In this document: positions 1 to 9,290 of the stretch, piece by piece
How the letters are laid out: each line of letters starts with the position of its first letter
How positions within the stretch are numbered: the first letter of the stretch is position 1
Assembly (NCBI GenBank): GCA_946480085.1
Contig: CAMLHZ010000002.1
Coordinates: 62,001 to 126,000 of the forward strand
Source of the DNA: an uncultured Flavobacteriales bacterium
GTDB lineage: Bacteria; Bacteroidota; Bacteroidia; Flavobacteriales; Crocinitomicaceae
Reading direction: 5' to 3'
Length of the DNA: 64,000 nucleotides
The notes under the pieces: model-generated
Database searches by the model: none
What the model was told of the DNA's origin: nothing
The model's input: only the letters and a program-made list of their open reading frames with translations
Translations under genes and position numbers: made by a program

Positions 1-13
1 TTTGAGCGTCATT

Positions 14-793
14 TTACTTCACCAATCTATACTTCGTAAATCGCGGATCGAAAGTGAACTTGTAAAGCAATTCATTTTCCTTAGAAATCGTTGGAACGTA
101 TTGGTAAATATCACCAATTTCCTTATTGTATCCGTCAATTTCACTTTTGTAGATGTAAATGTCTTTCCCTTTCGAATTGGGTTGACTTACGTACTTATGC
201 AGCAATGCTTCCGGAACATCATTTCCTGCATTGTCAAAATATTTCCACTGGAACACCAATAAAAGATCTGCTTCGTTGAATACGCTGTAGTAGCTTTTGT
301 ATCCTGAATTTCGAACCCGGTATTCAATGATCACGTCTTTTCTAACCTCAGAAAGGATGTTTTCAAATGTTACATCAAGTTCTCTTCCCGGAGTAGAAGG
401 AACAGGGATAGGAACAGAATAACGACCTGAAGCTCCATCGAAGTAAATGAAGTAGTTGTAATTCCCCATAAACCCAATTTCTGCCGCTTTTCCCTGGTTT
501 CCGCTTTTAATTGCCTGTTCCATAGCATAATCCAAACGGTTTACAGTAATGATCGCATCCAATATGGTGTCAGAATTGATTTCAGCTCTGTACACTTTCA
601 TTTTGAAATTTTCGTTTGCCGGAATTCGAAGTTTAGCGGTCACTTCACGTTTAGATCTGCTGAAAAATTCCGCTTCAGTTTCTTGTGTTTGCGTATCTGT
701 TGATTCTGTTACAGGTTCTGTTGAATCATCATCCGGTTCTCCGCACGAAGCAAACAGAAACAAAGGGAAAATAAGAAAGAATATTTTATTCAT
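14..793 (-). CDS. hypothetical SpII lipoprotein
   Basis: The protein has 259 residues. It opens with a hydrophobic stretch and a lipobox ending FASC (Cys17), followed by an acidic Ser/Thr/Glu-rich linker, so it is predicted to be a lipid-anchored envelope protein. I recognise no domain. The rest is mixed alpha/beta with several aromatic-rich strands. Its ATG overlaps the dnaX stop codon on the same strand (TAATG), which implies translational coupling to dnaX, a conserved-context clue rather than a functional one. One base after its stop codon a new ATG (minus strand, 12 to 10) opens a frame that leaves the window after four codons, so the operon probably continues. Confidence 0.8.
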   Translation of the reverse strand: MNKIFFLIFPLFLFASCGEPDDDSTEPVTESTDTQTQETEAEFFSRSKREVTAKLRIPANENFKMKVYRAEINSDTILDAIITVNRLDYAMEQAIKSGNQGKAAEIGFMGNYNYFIYFDGASGRYSVPIPVPSTPGRELDVTFENILSEVRKDVIIEYRVRNSGYKSYYSVFNEADLLLVFQWKYFDNAGNDVPEALLHKYVSQPNSKGKDIYIYKSEIDGYNKEIGDIYQYVPTISKENELLYKFTFDPRFTKYRLVK

Positions 794-2510
794 TATGGTT
801 CAATATCTAGATTAAAACGGTTCTTGAGGTCTAAAAGGTTGGTATTGATCTTCGAAAAACGCTCAAATTTGTCTTTTCCGGTAAGGTATTTTGTTTCTTC
901 TACTTGTTGTGAGCTCACTTCAATTCGAATTTTTAGGTCGAAATTTTTCAATTCTGTGCGCAAATATCCAAGTAGATCTTCCATTACAGCCTCCATTCGT
1001 CCCATTTGAATGGTATTGTCGGTTTCAAACAAATAATTCACCTCGTCCAATTGCACAAGGTCTCTTTTTGTCATTACTAAAAACAAAGGTTCCTGTTCTT
1101 CAGCGCGGTATTTATGCGCCATTTTCTTCCAGTGAAGTAATAGATCATCACGTTGGAAAGGTTCACGGGGCAAATCTTCGTTTCGAACACTTTTGTTCGC
1201 CGAGTGATAAGCCATTCGCTGATTAATAGAAAGATTTGCAGATTGCAGATTTCCCGTTGGGGCGCTTAGAATCTTTGCTTCTTTTTTCTGAGTAAATTGA
1301 GGTGCTGGTTCGCTTACCGAAGGTTTATTGATTTTTGGTCCGCCTTCTTTGCGTAAACTTTGTCCAGCGTAAGGAATAATCTCTACCGGATCAGTTAGGG
1401 ATTTTTTTTTTCCAGCTCACTAACTAAGGAACTGATCTGCATCAAGGCCATTTCGACCAAAAGTCTAGAGTTTCGTGATGCTTTGTACTCTACATCGGTC
1501 TTGCTCAAAACTCCCAGTGCTCTCAAAGCAAACTGCTGATCTATTTTACCGGCTTGCTCTATGTACTGACGTTCAGAACTTTCTCCAACCTCTAGTAAAG
1601 AACTGGTTCTTGGATCTTTACAGATCAATAAGTTTCTAAAGTGTTCAGCTAATCCTGAAATGAACTGATGACCATCAAATCCTTTTTCGATAACGTCGTT
1701 GAACAACAATAAGTTCGCAGAAATATCTTCTTTCAATGCTGCTTCCACAACTTTGAAATAGTAATCGTAATCAAGAATAACAAGATTCTCAAGGACTTGT
1801 TTGTGTGTAATGTTTGTTCCACAAAAACTGACCATTTGGTCGAACATGGAAAGTGCATCACGCATTGCTCCGTCAGCTTTCAATCCAATGAAATGAAGCG
1901 CATCAGGATCAGCAGTAATTCCTTCTTTTGCTGCAACTGTTGCCAATTGCTCGGCAATATCTCTCACCTTGATTCTTTGGAAGTCGAAAATCTGACAACG
2001 TGAAAGAATGGTTGGTAAAATCTTGTGTTTTTCTGTAGTCGCCAGAATGAAAATAGCATGAGCGGGTGGTTCTTCCAATGTTTTCAGGAAAGCGTTAAAA
2101 GCCGCAGTACTCAACATGTGAACCTCATCAATGATATACACCTTGTGGCTTCCCAATTGAGGTAAAACACGCACCTGATCAATTAACGAACGAATATCCT
2201 CCACACTGTTGTTTGAAGCAGCATCCAATTCATGAATGTTCAGTGAACGACCATCGTTAAAGGAAACACAACTTTCACAGGTATCGCACGCTTCCATTTG
2301 TTCTGTTGGCGTTTGACAATTGATGGTTTTTGCAAGAATACGTGCAGTAGTTGTTTTACCAACTCCACGAGAACCGCAAAAAAGAAAAGCTTGTGCTAAA
2401 TGGTCATTCTTGATCGCATTTTTCAAGGTATTCGTAATAGCACCTTGTCCAACAACAGTTGAAAAGGTTTGCGGTCTGTATTTACGCGCGGATACTACGA
2501 ATTCTGACAT
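793..2510 (-). CDS. dnaX: DNA polymerase III subunit gamma/tau, read through a -1 slippage site
   Basis: This is the clamp-loader ATPase of the replicative polymerase. The zero frame (2510 down to 1395, 371 aa) holds Walker A GSRGVGKT at residues 46-53, zinc cysteines C65, C75, C78 and C81, Walker B IIDEVH at 126-131, sensor 1 LATTE at 156-160 and an SRC motif near 170. It ends ELEKKNP-stop directly on a run of ten A (minus strand, 1411 to 1402). The -1 frame is open from that run to 793, with no stop, and encodes a Pro/Lys-rich linker followed by a C-terminal domain typical of Bacteroidota DnaX (residues equivalent to 1215-793). A -1 shift gives about 572 aa (tau-like), while no shift gives 371 aa (gamma-like). 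The alternative is a homopolymer sequencing error. The stop codon overlaps the start of the downstream lipoprotein gene. Confidence 0.9.
1402..1411 (-). other. A10 slippage site in dnaX
   Basis: Read on the minus strand, GAG CTG GAA AAA AAA AAT CCC TAA shows a run of ten A, with the zero-frame stop two codons later. Adding one A, removing two, or a ribosomal -1 shift joins the upstream ATPase frame to the open downstream frame. Known dnaX genes use either a ribosomal -1 shift (Escherichia coli, A-AAA-AAG) or transcriptional slippage on an A run (Thermus thermophilus). A run this long fits transcriptional slippage. I see no convincing downstream stem-loop or internal Shine-Dalgarno stimulator. 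Confidence 0.75.
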
Positions 2511-2514
2511 GGTG

Positions 2515-2522
2515 CAAAAGTA
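2515..2522 (-). promoter_or_regulatory. -7 element of dnaX promoter
   Basis: TACTTTTG on the minus strand matches the Bacteroidota -7 consensus TAnnTTTG and ends only 4 nt before the dnaX ATG at 2510. The transcript would therefore begin at or next to the start codon. I see no exact TTG at the -33 position. Confidence 0.5.
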
Positions 2523-2668
2523 ATAATTATTGCTTTTGGATTCAGTGGTGTTGAAAAGTAAAATCGAATAAATTTCTGGTTTGTTAGATATGTTCTATGC
2601 GGTTAGGAGAAAGAACAATGTGAAATTGTTTTCTTAAATTTGATTTCAATCAAAATCTAACTGATAAA

Positions 2669-4366
2669 ATGAAGGCGGTAATATTGATTACATTGTTTTT
2701 TACTTCATTCTCATATGGGCAGGTTGTTTCAGATAATTTAAGCTGGGCTCCCCAAAACGCAGCTACATCTATAATAAGTCCCGTTTTCAATTTATGTAAT
2801 GAACCTATGACTTATACTATATCGTCGATTATTGGGTTCAAGAATGTTACAGCATCTGGAAACCCTAATTTGACAAATGGTATAGTTACTCCAGGTTATA
2901 TTTATGATCCTTCATTGAGTATTCCTATGACAATTACGTTCTCGAAGCCAGTATGTAATTTGCGAATTCTGTTTGAAGATTTGGACGGGAATCAAAATGA
3001 ATCGCTTGGATCTGTTTCCCCAGATTATAATAACCTAACAGATGTTGTTGGTAGTTTTTTTGATCCTACAGGGGCTGCTAATCAGGTGAATTCAACTAGT
3101 GAAAATGCGACTGGATGGGTTGAGTGGAATGGACCACTTACCAGCATATCATTTAATTACAATCGTCCTGGACCTGGTTGTGGACTTGTTATCAATTCCA
3201 TTGAGTTTGAATGTTGTGATTCACTGGTGATTAGTCTTCCCGCAGATACAACGATTTGTCTTCAGGGCGGAAATTCGTTTACGATCACCCCGAATATTTC
3301 AGGAGCTACTTCACCCATTCAGTATTTGTGGAGCGACAATTCTACAGGTTCTTCTTTGTCAATTACAAACTCTGGGATTTATTGGGTAGAAGTATCTGAT
3401 TGTTGTTTTACTCAACGAGATTCAATCGTTGTAACAGTGAATTCATTTTTACCAGATGTTCAATTGATTTCATCTGTTGATACGTGTATTCAAAGCCAGG
3501 AAAGTATCTCGCTTGTGCCAACGTTCAGTTATGCAGAGAATGTGTTTTGGTCCGATGGAACTATTGGAGACCAACTGACTGTTTCTAATTCTGGAAGCTA
3601 CACTGTTTATTGCTCCAATGTATGCGGAACTGATTCAGCGACCTGTCTCGTAACATTGAATTCTTTTCCAGAACTGAATCTCCCAACAATTTTGGATACC
3701 TGTTTTGACGCTGGGGTCGGTTTTGCTTATACAGCAAATGGATCAACAGGTTTGTATCAGTGGGTTTCTGGTTCACAAACGGCAACGGAATGGATTACTC
3801 AGGAAGGAATTTATACGTGTAATTTGACAAACCAGTGCGGAAGCATAAGTGATTCCATGCTGGTGCAGCGTTCAATAACTATAGATCTCTATATTCCAGA
3901 AGATTCAATTGTTGAGTGCGGAAGATTGCCGTTTTCATTATTGAATATTGGATCCAATTATGATCTAGAAATCATTTCTCCGTCAGAAGAGTTGATTGAA
4001 GAATATCTTGAAGAATCTGGTTGGTACACTATTCATGTATTCAATTCATGTGGAGAAAGATGGGATTCCATTTATGTGGATGTACAAAATGAGCAATTCT
4101 TTTATATGCCAAATTCATTTACTCCAAATAAGGATTTCGATAATGAGCGTTTTGAATTTGAGGGAGAAAATATTTCAATTCGTGAAATTCAAATTTTCAA
4201 TCGTTGGGGACAAGAAGTCTATACAGAAAATGAAAGTTTTTCTGGATGGGACGGAAATTATCAGGGTAAAGAATGCCCTAATGGTGTCTATATTGTTCGA
4301 GTAATTTATGAAAACTGTCTAGGAATGCCAACCGTATTTCACGGACATGTTAATCTGCTTCGATGA
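2669..4366 (+). CDS. secreted protein with T9SS type B (gliding-associated) C-terminal domain
   Basis: The protein has 565 residues. A signal peptide ends near residue 17 (SYG-Q). The N-terminal 180 residues are beta-rich and include a GPGCGLVI segment, followed by about three Ig-like repeats, each opening with a 'DTCI/DTCF' type strand and carrying an 'SGxYxVxxxN.CG' end (SPR-like repeats). The last 85 residues start at YMPNSFTPNKD and contain IFNRWGQEVY, WDGNYQGKECPNGVY and a C-terminal HVNLLR, the hallmarks of the T9SS type B sorting domain (CHU_C family). It should be exported by T9SS and released or attached at the surface. The cargo function is unknown. Confidence 0.9.
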   Translation: MKAVILITLFFTSFSYGQVVSDNLSWAPQNAATSIISPVFNLCNEPMTYTISSIIGFKNVTASGNPNLTNGIVTPGYIYDPSLSIPMTITFSKPVCNLRILFEDLDGNQNESLGSVSPDYNNLTDVVGSFFDPTGAANQVNSTSENATGWVEWNGPLTSISFNYNRPGPGCGLVINSIEFECCDSLVISLPADTTICLQGGNSFTITPNISGATSPIQYLWSDNSTGSSLSITNSGIYWVEVSDCCFTQRDSIVVTVNSFLPDVQLISSVDTCIQSQESISLVPTFSYAENVFWSDGTIGDQLTVSNSGSYTVYCSNVCGTDSATCLVTLNSFPELNLPTILDTCFDAGVGFAYTANGSTGLYQWVSGSQTATEWITQEGIYTCNLTNQCGSISDSMLVQRSITIDLYIPEDSIVECGRLPFSLLNIGSNYDLEIISPSEELIEEYLEESGWYTIHVFNSCGERWDSIYVDVQNEQFFYMPNSFTPNKDFDNERFEFEGENISIREIQIFNRWGQEVYTENESFSGWDGNYQGKECPNGVYIVRVIYENCLGMPTVFHGHVNLLR

Positions 4367-4419
4367 AAGTTCAGATCTTTCTCCACGGCAAATGCAATAG
4401 GAAATTTCCTCTCTCTTTT

Positions 4420-5460
4420 TTAATTCGAATTAAGCTGCTTTTCAAGCTTTTCCTGCTCTCTGATTCGTTGGTCTAAAATGTCGATATAATTCAACTGCTC
4501 ATCCTTCGGTTTTTCAACATAAGCTTTTTGTGCCCATTGGTAAGCTGCATCCAGATTCCCGAAAATCTCTTCGGCTAAAGCGGCATTTAAAGCGGCACGT
4601 GCACGAACTTTTTTCTTCCCTGACGTTTCGTATTCTTCTTTCCAAATCTCTAGCGCTTTTTCCCAATCTTTAGCTAAGGCATAACGTTCCGCACGTTCCA
4701 TCTGACCTTTTTTTCCTTTATATAAAAAGCGTTGTTCCCAGAAATAAAGTGGAATGATGCGGGTTGCAAATTCTCTTCCTGTAAGATAACTCACTTCCAT
4801 TAATGCTTCATTCGGTTTGATCATTCTATTTACAGCATCAATTGGATTGGTCGAACTTTCCTGCCAGTTCTTGCTCCATTTGAAAGTGTTTTCATATACA
4901 ATCGTTTTTGTTTTCGGATAGTAAAAACGATATCCAGCTGTGGCAGTTCCTGTTCCCGTTACTGTTATAGAAGTTCCCTGACCGTTCAATACATTTCCTA
5001 AAGTTTGAGTTGCAGTTGCGGCCGGATTCACCACTCTGAAATCTGTATCGAAATATTCCAATACCAAAAGTGCATCTGTTCCGTAAGCTTTGCATAAACT
5101 GTCCGCAAATTCCCATGAAAACATCGTTCCAAAGGAATTGCTTGTTGGATCGGAAGCATCAAAAGTATTTTCACATCGTTTTACCTGAAAACGTGTGCTT
5201 TCATTTAATAGTTCATTCAATCCTTTGATACATTCTTCTGATAATACTTTGTCTTGATCTTTCCGTTCAGCTGTGATTACATTTTCCAATGTTCTTCCTG
5301 AAGATGGAATTGATCGATTGACAATTGTAACTGACTTAATGTCTGGAATAACAGTTATTTCAGCTGGTCGGGCCACCTGAACTTTCATACCTCTGGTGCT
5401 CATACATGAACCGACAAGAAGAAATGACAAACATAAAAAAGGAAAGTAATAGTTTTTCAT
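4420..5460 (-). CDS. DUF6340 family lipoprotein
   Basis: The protein has 346 residues and a lipobox LLVGSC (Cys19). I place it in DUF6340, a Bacteroidota-restricted family, from the overall look of the sequence: an N-terminal domain that begins with strands of the type IPDIKSVTIVNRS, a Gly/Thr-rich centre and a C-terminal tetratricopeptide-like helical part (ALAKDWEKALEIWKEEYE, AALNAALAEEIFGNLDAAYQWAQKAY). The tail is a charged coiled segment. It is probably a periplasm-facing lipoprotein with a protein-binding TPR end. The gene is convergent with the T9SS gene to its left and divergent from the cystathionine beta-synthase gene. Confidence 0.8.
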   Translation of the reverse strand: MKNYYFPFLCLSFLLVGSCMSTRGMKVQVARPAEITVIPDIKSVTIVNRSIPSSGRTLENVITAERKDQDKVLSEECIKGLNELLNESTRFQVKRCENTFDASDPTSNSFGTMFSWEFADSLCKAYGTDALLVLEYFDTDFRVVNPAATATQTLGNVLNGQGTSITVTGTGTATAGYRFYYPKTKTIVYENTFKWSKNWQESSTNPIDAVNRMIKPNEALMEVSYLTGREFATRIIPLYFWEQRFLYKGKKGQMERAERYALAKDWEKALEIWKEEYETSGKKKVRARAALNAALAEEIFGNLDAAYQWAQKAYVEKPKDEQLNYIDILDQRIREQEKLEKQLNSN

Positions 5461-5553
5461 AGTGTAGTTGTTTGAATGCCTTAAAGCATATATTGTACCA
5501 GTTTCAAAACCAAAATTAATGTAATAAACGTATTGAGAGTGTTTTGTGAAAAT

Positions 5554-5583
5554 TTGGAAACCAGTAGGAAGTGCTTACCTTTG
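5554..5583 (+). promoter_or_regulatory. promoter of cystathionine beta-synthase gene
   Basis: TTG at 5554-5556 and TACCTTTG at 5576-5583 are separated by 19 bp and match the Bacteroidota TTG-N19/20-TAnnTTTG promoter exactly. Transcription would begin near 5588, giving a leader of about 28 nt. The -33 region overlaps GAAAATTTGGAAA (5548-5560), which recurs before the sulfite reductase operon. Confidence 0.75.
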
Positions 5584-5615
5584 CACGGCTGACTAATCGA
5601 CACAAAAACATTACG

Positions 5616-6977
5616 ATGAAAATATATAATAACATTCTTGAAACCATTGGGAATACACCTTTGGTAAAGCTAAACAAGCTTACTGCTGATTGTAAAGGAA
5701 CAATCCTGGCTAAAGTTGAAACTACCAATCCGGGTAACTCGGTGAAAGACCGCATGGCGGTTAAAATGGTTGAAGATGCTGAGAAAAACGGATTGTTGAA
5801 GCCAGGCGGAACGATCATTGAAGGAACTTCTGGTAATACAGGAATGGGCTTGGCTTTAGCTGCAATTATCAAAGGTTACAAATTGATCTGTGTTCTTAAC
5901 GATAAACAGTCGAAAGAGAAAATGGATATTTTGCGCGCCGTTGGGGCAGAGGTAGTTGTTTGTCCAACTGCTGTTGAGCCAACTGATCCACGTTCATACT
6001 ATTCTGTTTCTAAACGTTTGGCAAACGAAATTCCAAACTCATGGTACGTTAATCAATACGATAACTTATCAAACCGTCAGGCACATTACGAGCAAACTGG
6101 TCCTGAGATTTGGGAACAAACCGAAGGAAAGATCACGCATTTTGTAGTTGGTGTTGGAACCGGTGGTACAATCTCAGGAGTTGGGAAATTCTTAAAAGAG
6201 AAAAATCCAAACATCAAGATTTGGGGAATTGATACCTATGGTTCTGTTTTCAAAAAGTACAAGGAAACCGGAATTTTTGATGAGAACGAGATTTATCCTT
6301 ACATCACAGAAGGAATTGGAGAAGATATTCTTCCGGCAAACGTTGATTTCGATGTGATTGATTTGTTCGAAAAAGTAACGGATAAAGACGCTGCAGTTTA
6401 TACACGTCGTTTGGCACGTGAAGAAGGAATTTTCGTTGGAAACTCTGCCGGATCTGCAATTTCAGGTTTGTTGCAATTGAAAGATAAATTGACGGAAGAC
6501 GATGTTGTTGTTGTGTTGTTCCACGATCATGGTTCTCGTTATGTTGGGAAGATTTTCAACGACGATTGGATGCGCGAGCGTGGTTTCCTTGAGGAAGAAT
6601 TCAAAACTGCTCAGGATATTATTTCACGTCATTCTGATTTGCCTTTGGTAACACTTTATGCTGAGGAATTGGTTTCACACGCAATTATGAAAATGCGTAA
6701 ATTCAATATCTCTCAAATTCCAGTTGTTCGTGGTGATGAGTTTGTTGGTTCATTAGACGATACCCAGATCTACCAATTGTTGGTTGATCAACCTGAAATG
6801 CGAGATACAGCAGTTTCTAAAGTGATGAAAGCGCCGTTCCCTGTTGTAAAAGGTGCTACGAAATGTGAAGATGTTGCCAAGTTGATTAACAAAGATACTT
6901 CGGCAGTAATCGTTGAATTGGAAAGTGGTTCAAAACACATTTTGACACGTCAGGATATTATTGCTTCGTTGGCATAA
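5616..6977 (+). CDS. PLP-dependent cystathionine beta-synthase with C-terminal CBS domain pair
   Basis: The protein has 453 residues. The PLP fold-type II core shows the Schiff-base lysine in NPGNSVKDR (Lys44), the substrate loop GTSGNTG (70-76) and the phosphate-binding GVGTGGTISG (179-188). About 330-453 forms a Bateman (CBS) pair. It condenses serine or O-acetylserine with homocysteine or sulfide. In Bacteroidota such proteins are annotated as cystathionine beta-synthase, and an O-acetylserine sulfhydrylase role is possible. The ATG at 5616 is chosen because homology begins at MKIYNNILETIGNTPLV and the promoter -7 element lies at 5576-5583, inside any longer frame. It is monocistronic. Confidence 0.9.
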   Translation: MKIYNNILETIGNTPLVKLNKLTADCKGTILAKVETTNPGNSVKDRMAVKMVEDAEKNGLLKPGGTIIEGTSGNTGMGLALAAIIKGYKLICVLNDKQSKEKMDILRAVGAEVVVCPTAVEPTDPRSYYSVSKRLANEIPNSWYVNQYDNLSNRQAHYEQTGPEIWEQTEGKITHFVVGVGTGGTISGVGKFLKEKNPNIKIWGIDTYGSVFKKYKETGIFDENEIYPYITEGIGEDILPANVDFDVIDLFEKVTDKDAAVYTRRLAREEGIFVGNSAGSAISGLLQLKDKLTEDDVVVVLFHDHGSRYVGKIFNDDWMRERGFLEEEFKTAQDIISRHSDLPLVTLYAEELVSHAIMKMRKFNISQIPVVRGDEFVGSLDDTQIYQLLVDQPEMRDTAVSKVMKAPFPVVKGATKCEDVAKLINKDTSAVIVELESGSKHILTRQDIIASLA

Positions 6978-6991
6978 GAGAGAATAGAAAA

Positions 6992-7058
6992 TAGTGAACA
7001 GAAAACAGGTTGTTTCACAATACAATCCTGTTTTCTGATCTCTATCCACTGTTCACTA
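6992..7058. repeat. inverted repeat between CBS and BtuF-like genes
   Basis: Two nested perfect arms are present: TAGTGAACAG (6992-7001) with CTGTTCACTA (7049-7058), and CAGAAAACAGG (6999-7009) with CCTGTTTTCTG (7027-7037). It lies just after the cystathionine beta-synthase stop and can form a long hairpin. It may act as a terminator or RNA-stabilising hairpin, although no U-run follows. Confidence 0.6.
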
Positions 7059-7068
7059 ATAACACCTC

Positions 7069-7860
7069 ATGGGCATCATCAAACGCATAGACCAAATGCA
7101 ACGCCAAGTCGTTGTTCCTGAGCGTGCTATTCGGATTATTTCTCTGGTTCCTTCTCAGACAGAGTTGTTGGTAGACCTTGGACTTCAGGATAGAATTGTG
7201 GGCTTGACCAAATTCTGTATTCATCCGGAAGGATTTAAGCGTGAGAAAACAATTGTTGGCGGAACCAAAAACGTCAACATAGATAAAGTTCGAGCTCTTC
7301 AACCAGATCTGATCATCGGAAACAAGGAAGAGAACTTTCAAGCTGACATTGAAGCATTGGAAAAGGAATTTCCGGTTTGGATGAGCGATATCACGACCCT
7401 GGAAGATGCTTACGAATTCATGAAATTGATTGGAGAACTATTGGACGTTGATTCAACTCCAATGATTCATGAAATTCAAACGAAATTCAATGAATTGAAG
7501 GAATCACTCAAAAACAATTCAAAGAGGCATAAAGTAGCTTATTTGATCTGGAACAATCCGGTGATGCTGGCTGGAAAAGAAACCTTTATCAACCATCTAT
7601 TGGAATTTCTGGAGTTTGAAAATGCGTGTAAAGAAACACGGTACCCGGAAGTTGATTTGAAGTCGTTGGGAAAGTTGGATTTCCTGTTCTTGTCATCTGA
7701 ACCTTATCCTTTTAAAGAAAAGCATTTAGATGAATTCAGAACCTTGTTTCCTGAAACAGAAGTAATCCTTGTTGATGGCGAATATTTTTCGTGGTATGGT
7801 TCCAGATTGTTAGGCGCCCCGAAGTATTTCAAAGAATTATTGGAAGAATTACTCCGATAA
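7069..7860 (+). CDS. BtuF-like helical-backbone metal/cofactor-binding protein without signal peptide
   Basis: The protein has 263 residues. The opening DQMQRQVVVPERAIRIISLVPSQTELL is the classic N-terminus of class III periplasmic binding domains (BtuF/FhuD type), followed by GTKNVNIDKVRALQPDLIIGN. No signal peptide or lipobox is visible, so it may act in the cytoplasm or be exported otherwise. I therefore do not call it a transport component. No ABC permease or ATPase lies nearby. The start is kept at 7069 because the aligned domain begins within ten residues of it. It converges on and overlaps the next gene by 12 bp. Confidence 0.75.
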   Translation: MGIIKRIDQMQRQVVVPERAIRIISLVPSQTELLVDLGLQDRIVGLTKFCIHPEGFKREKTIVGGTKNVNIDKVRALQPDLIIGNKEENFQADIEALEKEFPVWMSDITTLEDAYEFMKLIGELLDVDSTPMIHEIQTKFNELKESLKNNSKRHKVAYLIWNNPVMLAGKETFINHLLEFLEFENACKETRYPEVDLKSLGKLDFLFLSSEPYPFKEKHLDEFRTLFPETEVILVDGEYFSWYGSRLLGAPKYFKELLEELLR

Positions 7861-9228
7861 GGGGTCAACAGTCAACAGGATAAACTTGAAGACTTCGTTT
7901 ACAGAGTTCTTATCTTCTTTGAATGGTAAAATACCTGTGATCTTAAAATTAGCATTAGAAGATTTCTGAATTGCAAAATCAACCTGATCCGTAGATTGAG
8001 AAAAGGTCGCCAGATTTTTTACAGGCTTAAAGCTTTTCAATACAGCTTTCACAAAGTACGAGGAGCTATTGATACTTGTCAGGTTAGAAAGATTCCCTTT
8101 AACTCGAAACAAATCAGCTCTGGAACCAGGTATAACTGCATTTTCATCTACGCCAACGAAAACATTATGCTCATCGATTACTCGAATGTGGTACGTTATG
8201 CCGTGCAGCTTTACTGTTGATGGTCCAGTATGAAGATCTTTCGGAAAGCAAGCCATTATGCTATCCATTGACAAAGTCTTGTTAAAACGATATACACCAT
8301 TCATCCGAGCGAGCGGTAACATTCCCTGAATAGAAGGTAGACCTTCAATTTTGTTCTCCACTTGTATTCCGAAATAATCAACTGAAATTCCAGTAAGTTG
8401 TTTGTCGGAGAAGTACGTGAACGGATCCGTAAGCCTTGTCATCAAGAGAAGTTGTGCTTTTAACTCTGGATGCTTGTTGCTCACTGAATTCACAAGAATT
8501 TCAGGATTGTATGCAAAAGTAAGTGTCAATCCTTGACTTCTAACCGAGTATTTCATCGGCTCAAAATCAATATTTCCTTTTATCGTGCCATCAATAGTGA
8601 ACGCCTTTTTGCTTTGTTGAACACCAATTTCATAAGAGTTCGCTTTATTCATTCCCGATTTTATGGTAATGAAATCTGAACGTTCACCCAAGGTTTCAAA
8701 TGCCACCTCTTTGGAAGATTGAATTTTCTTTTTTACAGCCTGAAGCTGCGATTGAGTACAGTTTTGTGGTCCATAAATGATATAACCACTGTTTCCGATA
8801 TGAAATGCCAAATTCTTTTTCGATCTTTTTTCATCAGAAATCTTAATGAATTTAGTGACATCCATTAACTGGAAGATCGCCACTTGAAAATCATTGTTTC
8901 CTTCCTGGATGGTAAAAGCAACAATGTCCTTATTCAAATCTATAGGAAGTAACTTGCTGGTACGCTTTATGAATTTATTGTTGATGACCTTCTTTAGTTC
9001 CTGGTCAATCATTGAGTAATTCTCTGCTTCGAAGATGATGGAATACATTCCTTTTCTCCAAAACGTTTTCGCATCAATACGAACAATCATTTCACTGTCC
9101 TCTGGAATAGGGGCAGAGACCATTTCGGGTTGAGAACCGAAGAAATTCAACACGCTGATGATTCCTAATCCCATTGCAAAAAGCATGAGTATCAGGAGAA
9201 TCTTTGTCCAGCGTTGAAGTAATTTCAT
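7849..9228 (-). CDS. hypothetical membrane-anchored protein
   Basis: The protein has 459 residues. A hydrophobic segment at about residues 9-29 after a positively charged start (MKLLQRWTK) is a single N-terminal anchor or uncleaved signal, so the body is predicted to be extracytoplasmic. The body is beta-rich with low cysteine content. I recognise no domain. It resembles the large DUF4836/DUF3352-like proteins of Bacteroidota in length and in lines such as 'PEDSEMIVRIDAKTFW', but that is weak. Its 3' end overlaps the BtuF-like gene convergently. Confidence 0.7.
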   Translation of the reverse strand: MKLLQRWTKILLILMLFAMGLGIISVLNFFGSQPEMVSAPIPEDSEMIVRIDAKTFWRKGMYSIIFEAENYSMIDQELKKVINNKFIKRTSKLLPIDLNKDIVAFTIQEGNNDFQVAIFQLMDVTKFIKISDEKRSKKNLAFHIGNSGYIIYGPQNCTQSQLQAVKKKIQSSKEVAFETLGERSDFITIKSGMNKANSYEIGVQQSKKAFTIDGTIKGNIDFEPMKYSVRSQGLTLTFAYNPEILVNSVSNKHPELKAQLLLMTRLTDPFTYFSDKQLTGISVDYFGIQVENKIEGLPSIQGMLPLARMNGVYRFNKTLSMDSIMACFPKDLHTGPSTVKLHGITYHIRVIDEHNVFVGVDENAVIPGSRADLFRVKGNLSNLTSINSSSYFVKAVLKSFKPVKNLATFSQSTDQVDFAIQKSSNANFKITGILPFKEDKNSVNEVFKFILLTVDPLSE

Positions 9229-9254
9229 CCCCTAAAAATAGAAGTTTAATTCTT

Positions 9255-9286
9255 TTGCGTGACGATTGTTCAAAAAACTAACTTTG
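9255..9286 (+). promoter_or_regulatory. promoter of acyltransferase gene
   Basis: TAACTTTG at 9279-9286 fits TAnnTTTG and a TTG at 9255-9257 lies 21 bp upstream. The -7 element ends 4 nt before the ATG at 9291, so the mRNA is likely leaderless or nearly so. Confidence 0.5.
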
Positions 9287-9290
9287 TGTC

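Noticed and set aside
793..1215. A separate 140-residue gene starting at ATG 1215 on the minus strand
   Set aside because: The frame is open further upstream to the A10 run and its residues match the C-terminal domain of Bacteroidota DnaX, so it is the end of dnaX after a -1 shift.
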